A stretch of DNA of 9,493 nucleotides from Euryarchaeota archaeon UBA128 (GTDB lineage Archaea; Thermoplasmatota; Poseidoniia; Poseidoniales; Poseidoniaceae). Shown piece by piece: positions 1-6,800 of this stretch. The notes beneath the pieces are model-generated. The model did not search any database. It was given only the letters and a program-made list of their open reading frames with translations, and was not told the origin of the DNA. How positions within the stretch are numbered: position 1 is the first letter of the stretch; every line of letters begins with the position of its first letter. The stretch covers positions 1 to 9,493 of the forward strand of contig DALZ01000033.1 in the NCBI GenBank assembly GCA_002496955.1, written 5' to 3'. The position numbers were made by a program, and so were the translations under genes.

Positions 1-150
1 GTCCATCTGAATCATTGCAACATGTGAATGGTCGACAACTCTTATGTGAAGACTGTTTTCTTTAAAATCAAACTTTGCGTCTTCGACAACGGCTTTCAAC
101 GTATCCAAAATCTTGCTCATCAGGTCTAATCGGGCTGTGACGTTCAACAT
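1..150 (-). CDS. pcn: PCNA, DNA polymerase sliding clamp (N-terminal 50 residues; cut by window edge)
   Basis: Reading the minus strand from the ATG at 150 down to 148 gives 50 uninterrupted codons to the window edge. The product begins MLNVTARLDLMSKILDTLKA, continues with VVEDAKFDF and ends in RVVDHSHVAMIQMD. This matches the first domain of archaeal and eukaryotic PCNA: a first strand, a helix of the KILDTLKAVVEDA type, the F-x-F strand, then the [AV]-x-D-x-S-H-V-A-[LM] segment on the clamp's DNA-facing side. Family knowledge: PCNA forms a homotrimeric ring that tethers DNA polymerase, the clamp loader, FEN1 and ligase to DNA. The start is supported by a Shine-Dalgarno-like GAGGGGTG seven bases upstream. 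A full protein is about 245-250 residues, so roughly four fifths of the gene lies outside. It is transcribed divergently from the glycosyltransferase. The identification comes from sequence pattern alone, but the motif match is strong. Confidence 0.87.
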   Translation of the reverse strand, partial: MLNVTARLDLMSKILDTLKAVVEDAKFDFKENSLHIRVVDHSHVAMIQMD

Positions 151-157
151 GAGATAG

Positions 158-165
158 CACCCCTC
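158..165 (-). promoter_or_regulatory. Ribosome binding site of pcn
   Basis: The minus strand reads GAGGGGTG, ending seven bases before the ATG at 150. It contains the GGTG core complementary to the archaeal 16S rRNA tail. It fixes the pcn start. Confidence 0.55.
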
Positions 166-308
166 TCTAAAAATCACTTCACTTTCGACGGCTTATGAAC
201 TTACCATACCAATACAGACTATTGCACTCGAATTCCATACAAAAAATGATGATAGAACTAGGTGCTGTTTGCTAATCAAATAAGCCCTCGGATTCATAAC
301 GGAGTCTT

Positions 309-314
309 GGGTGG
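309..314 (+). promoter_or_regulatory. Ribosome binding site deciding the glycosyltransferase start
   Basis: GGGTGG ends seven bases before the ATG at 322. The upstream GTG at 262 directly follows an in-frame TAG and has no comparable site. This favours the ATG at 322. Confidence 0.5.
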
Positions 315-321
315 AATTGCT

Positions 322-1452
322 ATGGGCGCCAATGTTGAACCGTTGTTGAAGGATGATGGTCAGCCTTACACAGCTGCTGTACTGATTCCAACTATCAACA
401 ATGCAGACGAATTGGAAATCGTCTTAGAGAGATTATCAAAGCAGACATATCCACACTTTGAAATTGTTATTGCGGATTCGAAATCAAAAGATCATACCAA
501 AGAAGTCTGTAAAAAATATGGTGCAACATGGCTCGATGATTCATCCAACAACCGTGCAGACGCATGTAATTTTGCGCTAAGACAAATGGATCATGATTTG
601 GTTTTATTCACAGATGATGATACAATCCCTCCACTTGACTGGGTGGAGAAACTGATTCGCTGGTTCAAAGACCCCGCTGTTGGCGCGGTAGGTGGGCCCA
701 ATTTTGCTCCAGACGATGATTCATTTGGGGCCAAATGTGCTGATGTCGCATTCTGTACTAAATTCATGACCGCCGGTACGCGCTATGGCGCCCAACCAAA
801 GGGTGAACTAGTTCCAATTTCGCACAATCCGGGTGTTAACTGCGCTCACAGAATGGCCAATTTGAGGGAAGTCGATTTCTTTGAAGAAGGTTGTATTGGC
901 GCCGAAGACGTCGTGCTTGACGCAAAAATTCAACGCAAGGGCCACAAGCTATTCATCGACCCATCAAATGTTATGCCGCATCGCCGACGTGTGCCGTTCA
1001 GACCATATATGAAACAAATGCGCAATTACGGATATACTAGGATGGTTGCCAACAAGCGTTGGCCAGAGATTTCTCGTTGGCCCCATACCGCAATTGGATG
1101 GTTTCCACCACTAGTCGTATTTTCCGTCATTGCAGTAATCTACGGGTTGCTGTCGGGTGGAGCTGCTGATGAATATTGGTTGACCGTATCAGGAGAATGG
1201 ACAATACCTCGAATTGCCTTCCACGGGATTGGCGGATTGATGTTGCTGTATGTAGGAATATGTTGGCTTGGTGCCGCAATTGGCACTTCCCCTCACAAAA
1301 GCATTGGAACAGTTTTCCTTGCTCCATTATTCGTATTTTTAGCCCAGTGGGCATATGGGCAGGGTGTAATCAAAGCCTGGAGAGAGATAAGCAAAACTGG
1401 TGGTAAAGCCGGTGTTGGACACCAAATTGATGACCGTACCCGTACTGTTTGA
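322..1452 (+). CDS. Family 2 glycosyltransferase, membrane-anchored (ExoA-like)
   Basis: From the ATG at 322 the product is 376 residues. It opens with the GT2 nucleotide-binding strand AAVLIPTINNADEL (about residues 18-31). Next come QTYPHFEIVIADSKSKD (41-57) and the metal-binding acidic motif TDDDT (97-101). GAVGGPNFAP follows, then HNPGVNCAHR (168-177) and GAED (193-196), the probable catalytic acidic pair. The domain ends in PHRRR and a NYGYTRM segment (219-241) of the kind seen in ExoA-like enzymes. Three hydrophobic segments follow (about 259-278, 303-321 and 330-350), then a basic tail. Family knowledge: such enzymes transfer sugars from nucleotide donors onto lipid-linked or polysaccharide acceptors, with the catalytic domain in the cytoplasm. 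I infer a role in surface glycan or glycolipid synthesis; donor and acceptor cannot be read. The alternative GTG start at 262 would add 20 residues that are not part of the fold. It stands alone, divergent from pcn. Confidence 0.85.
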   Translation: MGANVEPLLKDDGQPYTAAVLIPTINNADELEIVLERLSKQTYPHFEIVIADSKSKDHTKEVCKKYGATWLDDSSNNRADACNFALRQMDHDLVLFTDDDTIPPLDWVEKLIRWFKDPAVGAVGGPNFAPDDDSFGAKCADVAFCTKFMTAGTRYGAQPKGELVPISHNPGVNCAHRMANLREVDFFEEGCIGAEDVVLDAKIQRKGHKLFIDPSNVMPHRRRVPFRPYMKQMRNYGYTRMVANKRWPEISRWPHTAIGWFPPLVVFSVIAVIYGLLSGGAADEYWLTVSGEWTIPRIAFHGIGGLMLLYVGICWLGAAIGTSPHKSIGTVFLAPLFVFLAQWAYGQGVIKAWREISKTGGKAGVGHQIDDRTRTV

Positions 1453-1461
1453 CAAACGTCG

Positions 1462-1476
1462 AAAAGCCGGTTTTTT
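1462..1476 (+). terminator. Possible U-tract terminator after the glycosyltransferase
   Basis: Ten bases after the stop codon the sequence reads AAAAGCCGGTTTTTT: a six-T tract preceded by an imperfect AAAA/CCGG/TTTT palindrome with one extra G. Archaeal termination depends mainly on the U tract, so this is plausible but weak. A second tiny palindrome (GTTT-GAC-AAAC, 1447-1457) lies across the stop codon itself. Confidence 0.35.
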
Positions 1477-1506
1477 GCCAAGATTTTGCCGCAACTGCTT
1501 AGTTAG

Positions 1507-1851
1507 ATGAGAGTGGCCGCCACTGATATGAGCGGCCTATCTTTTATTGAAAGGTTGGCCGCATTGGATAAACCTGATGAGGCTAATGATACTGAACAGA
1601 TATGGATGATAATCCGTACGTTTCTAGGCATAATTAGGGTGTTAATTTTTATCTCAATCATAGTCATTGCCGAGATGTTGGAGGAGATTTTCATCGCTAA
1701 TCTTAGTTTGGCAGTGTGGTCACTAATTGTCGGAATACCCCTTTTCGTTTTGATCTCGTCAATGATAATTTTGGGCAATAAGAAATTCCTTAATGATTCA
1801 AAAAAATCACCGAAAACTGCAGTTCTACGGCCGATTATGGAGAGAGTCTAA
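1507..1851 (+). CDS. Small two-span membrane protein, function unknown
   Basis: The product is 114 residues and I do not recognise its family. The first 31 residues are soluble and mildly acidic. Two hydrophobic stretches follow, about 32-58 (from IWMIIRTFLG to IAEML) and 66-89 (LSLAVWSLIVG to MIIL). The protein ends in a basic tail rich in Lys and Arg (NKKFLNDSKKSPK), which suggests both ends face the cytoplasm. I see no Shine-Dalgarno site before the ATG at 1507; an in-frame ATG at 1528 is an alternative start, and a leaderless transcript is possible. The stop codon (1849-1851) directly abuts the stop codon of the convergent ABC transporter, with no intergenic base. The clear two-span pattern and exact fit into the gap support a real gene, but without homology evidence the call stays moderate. 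Confidence 0.6.
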   Translation: MRVAATDMSGLSFIERLAALDKPDEANDTEQIWMIIRTFLGIIRVLIFISIIVIAEMLEEIFIANLSLAVWSLIVGIPLFVLISSMIILGNKKFLNDSKKSPKTAVLRPIMERV

Positions 1852-3666
1852 TCACAAGCCAGCCATGTCACCGGTTTGAATTGTCCATTGGCTAGCATAT
1901 ATTCCATTGGCCGCTACTAATTCATCATGCTTGCCTCGTTCGACAACAACTCCATCCACCATTGATAGGATTTCGTCGGCATTTCTAATCGTGCTCAAAC
2001 GATGTGCTACTGCAAGAGTTGCCCTATCGTTGCCACTGGCGATTAGATTCTCCTGTATTCGACGTTCTGTCTCGGCGTCTAAAGCACTCGATGCCTCATC
2101 TAATATCAATAATGAAGGTTGTTTCAATAATGCTCTGGCGAGTGAAACTCTAGCTCGTTGCCCACCAGATAACTTCGCTCCTCGATCGCCAACCATAGTG
2201 TCCAAACCTTGCTCTAGGTCTTCGATAAATTCCCATGCACCCGCCAACTTTAATGCAGTTCGTAATTCCTCCTCATCTGCGGTTTGGTTATAGATTACAT
2301 TGTCCTTTACAGAGCCGTAAAATAGGAATGGTTCTTGACTGACAAAGCCGATTTTGTCTCTTACAGATTCTAAGGTGTAGTCGGTAATAGATACTCCGTT
2401 GACTAGTACATCTCCGCTGTCAGGAGTATAGTATCGCATTAATAGCTTCAAAATAGTGGTCTTTCCAGCGCCCGTATGGCCCATTATACCCAAGAAATCT
2501 CCTCCTTCAGCCTTGAAAGAAATACCACTAAGCACGGGAACTGTGGTGTTTGGATAGGTGAAATGTACATCTTTGAATTCTAGTGAATGTATCTTTTCTG
2601 TCAATTCTTTTGCGTCATCCTTGTCGAAAATCTCAGGCTCCAAGTCTACTACTGCGAACACTCTGCGAGCGGCGGCTTCGCCTCTTTGCAACTGATTTAT
2701 TAGAATGCCAAAGATAAATAGCGGCATGGTCATTCTAGTACTGATTAACAGAAAAGTGACTAACTGGCCCGTGGTAATATCGCCGCTACCTGCTAGAGAG
2801 CCTCCAACTGAGACAAGTAAGCCAAACGCAATACCGGCGATTGCATAAATCATCGGAACGAAGCGGTTTCGGTCTTGGCTAGCGCCGATAGCCTGGTCAC
2901 GATAAGCGCCTGATTCCCGATCAACTCGATTTGATTCCCAATCTTGTGCATTGTAGGCTTGAACCACCGAAATTCCCGAAATTAGATTTTCCAATACTGC
3001 AGTGATGTCCCCTGTTGATTCACGTTGTTGGCGATATTTACGCTGAACTCTAGTTGAAAACCAGTATACAAGCGGGACGATTAAAATAAGGGGCCCGAAT
3101 AATACTGCAGCCAATTTCCATGACATCAAAACAAGAATCACAAATGCCGTCAAAAAGGTTACAACAATTCTAATTATTGACGTCGATGAATCGGCAACTA
3201 CATCCTCTAATTGATTCACATCACTCGACAATACAGACATTATTTGCCCAGTTTGACGCATATCGTAGTAGGACGCTTCCATGGCGATCAACGACTTTGT
3301 TGCGTCCATGCGTAAATCGTGTTGAATCTTGTATCCCAAAGTTTGCCATGAGTACTCAGATAGGCCCTGGAAGATTGCCAAGAAAAAGAAACCGAGAAAT
3401 ATCAAAAATCCATAACCAACCTCAATGTTGCCCGGCAGGGCAGTTACAAAATCCTGAAGGAATTTTGGCCCACTCATGGTTTTATTGGTAAAGTAATCAA
3501 TGGAGTAACCGATTGCCACGAAGGGCATCAAATCGAACATTCGTGCCATCGCATTGGAAAAGATTCCCGAAAATACTCTTCCGGGATATTTTTTGGCGTA
3601 AGGCACCACACGCCAAATCTGTCTTCCAACAATCTGCGTCTTCTCACCTTCTGCGGATGGGGACAT
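1852..3666 (-). CDS. ABC exporter half-transporter (fused membrane and ATPase domains)
   Basis: From the ATG at 3666 the product is 604 residues, the usual size of MsbA/LmrA-type half exporters. The transmembrane domain occupies about residues 30-335 with six hydrophobic segments, near 33-59, 83-106, 163-185, 187-213, 277-300 and 310-335. The ATPase domain shows every motif: Walker A GHTGAGKTT (396-404), Q-loop FVSQEP (Q444), signature LSGGQ (499-503), Walker B LLILDE (519-524, catalytic E524), D-loop SALD (527-530) and switch H555. It should act as a homodimer in the cytoplasmic membrane, exporting a lipid, peptide or toxic compound; the substrate cannot be read. AGGAG lies five bases before the ATG at 3666. 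The reading frame stays open another 170 codons upstream, but that extension would run across the promoter and into the protease gene and resembles no transporter, so I exclude it. An ATG at 3705 would add 13 residues but lacks a binding site. Confidence 0.93.
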   Translation of the reverse strand: MSPSAEGEKTQIVGRQIWRVVPYAKKYPGRVFSGIFSNAMARMFDLMPFVAIGYSIDYFTNKTMSGPKFLQDFVTALPGNIEVGYGFLIFLGFFFLAIFQGLSEYSWQTLGYKIQHDLRMDATKSLIAMEASYYDMRQTGQIMSVLSSDVNQLEDVVADSSTSIIRIVVTFLTAFVILVLMSWKLAAVLFGPLILIVPLVYWFSTRVQRKYRQQRESTGDITAVLENLISGISVVQAYNAQDWESNRVDRESGAYRDQAIGASQDRNRFVPMIYAIAGIAFGLLVSVGGSLAGSGDITTGQLVTFLLISTRMTMPLFIFGILINQLQRGEAAARRVFAVVDLEPEIFDKDDAKELTEKIHSLEFKDVHFTYPNTTVPVLSGISFKAEGGDFLGIMGHTGAGKTTILKLLMRYYTPDSGDVLVNGVSITDYTLESVRDKIGFVSQEPFLFYGSVKDNVIYNQTADEEELRTALKLAGAWEFIEDLEQGLDTMVGDRGAKLSGGQRARVSLARALLKQPSLLILDEASSALDAETERRIQENLIASGNDRATLAVAHRLSTIRNADEILSMVDGVVVERGKHDELVAANGIYASQWTIQTGDMAGL

Positions 3667-3802
3667 TAAATCTCCTGACACACCCCCACCCACTTGATTT
3701 GTCATGTCTCGGGGCTTGCGGGTGAGTTTTTGAAGTCTCGTAGTGATTTCAATACAAAATTCAATCAAATCATTCATGAGGGTCCGGTTATAGTAGTGCG
3801 CT
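3667..3802. promoter_or_regulatory. Divergent promoter region of the ABC exporter and the surface protease
   Basis: These 136 bases lie between two outward-facing genes. The most AT-rich part is about 3748-3778 (including TTTCAATACAAAATTC), the best place for TATA-like elements of either gene, but no consensus box is clear. GAGGG at 3779-3783 is too far (about 20 bases) from the protease ATG to be a normal ribosome binding site. The protease may therefore have a weak leader or be leaderless. No operator-like inverted repeat was seen. Confidence 0.4.
3672..3676 (-). promoter_or_regulatory. Ribosome binding site fixing the ABC transporter start
   Basis: The minus strand reads AGGAG, five bases before the ATG at 3666. 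This selects 3666 over the far upstream in-frame starts at 3705 and 4176. Confidence 0.65.
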
Positions 3803-6800
3803 ATGGCAGACCTGTCCCGACAGTCAGCACTCGTTCTTTGCGTGCTATTTCTGTTACAAATTATCGCTCCATTGGCTAGTTCAAACGGCGAAGACACACA
3901 AGATTTGGTAATTGAAACAAGTGCAGATTTGGAACTACTTGCCGCACTGGGAATTACTCCCAAGCAAACGCCTGAGTACGGTTGGCAAGCCGAAGATGAG
4001 TCGAGAGACACCATTTTTCTGCTGTACAGAGATGCTGCAACTATTGCTCCAGAAGAATGGCAGGAATATACTGGCCAAAGTGATGTTTTGACTGGTTGGT
4101 ACTTCTTAACCCATGATTTTCCAATACCAACAGAGTGGTGGTATGAACTCAACAGCAAAGGAATTGATTGTTTCACATATGTCAGCCCGGGCGGTTTTCA
4201 TTGCCACCTTGCTGGACATACTACTCAACAACTGGAACAGTTAATGGTAACAGGAATTACTAAAATGGACCCATCTGACAAAATAGCAACTGACCTCGTT
4301 AGAGGTTTACTCGGCAAAACAATGTCAGTTCCTAATCCAAATGTTGAGTTCGGTCAGGCCACCGTTACTGCCGTGCTAACTAGCGATGAGTTGCCCCTAG
4401 ATTTTGCAACTCCCGAAGGTGTTAAATTAGTTTCACATAGCAACAGGTTTGCCAATTTCCAAATTGATATCGACGGACTATCTTGGTTGGCTGAACAGGA
4501 TTTCATCGAGTGGATTGAAATTAAACCGCATTTCGTCCTCCACAATACGGTCGGAGCGACCATTATCCACTCAGACGATGTGCGCGACCCTCTGCAGATG
4601 TCCGCTATAGACGGTAGTTGGAACGGTTTAGACGGGAGTGGAATTACAGTAACTGTCTCCGACAGCGGTTTAGACAGCGGCATCAATGATGCAACAATGC
4701 ACCCAGATTTCGCCGATCACATTACCGACATAGTTTCGTGGCCGATTCCACCCTCTTCATGCAGTTGGACCTCACCATCCAATCCTGGGCCCTGTGATGA
4801 TGGGGCAATCGATGACAACGGTCATGGAACTCACGTCGCTGGTTCAGTTCTTGGTGACGGCACTGATAGTAACGGAGCGATAGTTGGAATTGCTCCCGAA
4901 GCCTCACTCATCGTTCACGCTATCGAACAAAGTGGCACGTTAGCAGGCATACCCGACAATATCGAAGACCTGTTTAATTCAGCTTACGAAAATGGCAGTT
5001 TGGTACATACTAATTCATGGGGCGCTCCAGATAATGGCGCTTATACAACTTCAAGCATGCAAGCAGATATCGCGGCACGCAATCATGACGAATTGATAAT
5101 TTTATTTTCCGCAGGTAACAATGGGTTAGATGCTGATTCTAACGGTGAAATCGATCTTGATAACATTGGGGCACCCGGGACCGCAAAAAATGTCATGACT
5201 ATCGGAGCCAGTGAAAACTATCGCCCAGCGATAGATAGTGGTGCACTATGGGGCAATTGGTGGCCCGTTGACTATCCAGCCAATCCAATCAATGACGACC
5301 ACATATCAGATAACTCATCTGGATTAGCAGCGTTTTCCTCCCGTGGACCAGTGAATGACGGGCGTGTGAAGCCTGACTTTGTCGCCCCAGGCACATTTAT
5401 TCTTTCAACAAAGTCAAGATCAGCCGGTGCTTGCAGTTGGGCGTCTTACAACACCTCTTATTGCTACATGGGAGGCACTAGCATGTCAACGCCAATCACT
5501 GCCGGCGGAACTGCATTATTACTCGAACATCTGATAGAAAATATCGGCTACACTAATCCGTCAAGTTCACTTGTCAAGGCGATGTTTACTGCATCTGCCG
5601 ATGATATGATTGGGCAGTACAATGATGTGACTAATGGGGCAGGTGAGTCAGTACCGAACAATCACGAAGGTTGGGGTCGCCTGAATATGACTGCTGCAGT
5701 GCAATCATCATTTGTTGACCGAGAAACTGTGACAACTGGCGATGAGAGAGGCTGGAGTTTTATCGTTCCGCCATCAGCACCGACTCTACAAATTGTCCTA
5801 TCATGGATTGATAAAGAGGGCTCTACAGCCACTGAAGGCGCATTGATAAACAATCTTGACCTACACGTCAAGGACCCGTCTGATAACTGGCACAACCTGT
5901 CAAACAATGTTGATAATTTGATTGGTCAAACCTTTGCCAATCCACTAGCCGGAACATGGGAAGTACATATTAACGGTACTAACGTGCCGGTTGGCCCCCA
6001 AATGTTTGCTTTAGCGCTTAGTGATGATTATGATTTGGTTAATCTTACACAAGACGCTGACCTCGACGGTGTCGAAGATGCCGATGATGATTGCTTACTA
6101 GACCCAGGAACCTCGAGTGTCGATCGTAACGGCTGCCCTGATACTGATTTTGATGGATACTCTGACCCTGATTCCGGCTGGCTATCCCATCCGGCGGGTC
6201 TTGCCGATGCATTCGTAAATGAACCCACACAATGGGCTGACCAGGATGTCGATAGTTACGGTGATAATCCCACTGGCATACAACCAGACGGCTGTACTAT
6301 TACCCCCGGCACCTCAACTCTTGACCGATTTGGCTGCCCCGATGCTGATGCGGATGGTTACTCAGATCCAGATGGTACATGGCAAATCGCAAATGGTGCC
6401 GATGGTTGCCCGGCGGTAATCGGAACCTCTGATCAAGACCGGTCTGGATGCCCCGACGGTGATGGGGATGGGTACAGTGACCCAGATCCATTAGGTAACA
6501 ACGGACCAGTTTGGGAAATAAGTGATGGTGCAGATGCATTCCCAAGCAATTCAACACAATGGGTAGATGGAGACTCTGATACCTTTGGTGACAATACCAG
6601 CGGAACATTTGGTGATGCCTGTGTGGGAGCACCTGGCTCGTCATACCAAGACCGATATGGATGTGTTGACAGCGATGGCGACGGATATTCGGATCCTGAT
6701 GGCGTTTGGACTGCTGCCAACGGAGCAGACGCGTTTGTCAGTGAACCTACCCAGTGGGTAGATACTGATGGCGACGGTTACGGTGACAACCCAAGCGGAG

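Larger units (their letters stand above)
151..321. promoter_or_regulatory. Divergent intergenic region between pcn and the glycosyltransferase
   Basis: These 171 bases separate two outward-facing genes, so both promoters should lie here. AT-rich stretches are present (an A run near 241-246 and the stretch 270-283), but I see no clear BRE/TATA pair for either gene and no convincing operator repeat. If the glycosyltransferase starts at the GTG at 262 instead of the ATG at 322, the region shrinks to 111 bases. Confidence 0.4.

Noticed and set aside
262..321. GTG start that would lengthen the glycosyltransferase by 20 residues.
   Set aside because: It directly follows an in-frame TAG and lacks a ribosome binding site, while the ATG at 322 has GGGTGG at good spacing. 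It cannot be fully excluded.
1503..1778. A 91-codon open frame on the minus strand, opposite the small membrane protein.
   Set aside because: It looks like the mirror of a hydrophobic coding frame; the plus-strand frame has a coherent two-span pattern and fits the gap exactly.
3694..3879. A 61-codon plus-strand frame overlapping the protease start.
   Set aside because: It covers the divergent promoter and overlaps the signal peptide coding region in another frame, with no hydrophobic or domain pattern.
3667..4176. A 170-codon upstream extension of the ABC exporter frame on the minus strand.
   Set aside because: It crosses the divergent promoter and overlaps the start of the protease gene, shows no exporter-like sequence, and a good ribosome binding site marks the ATG at 3666.
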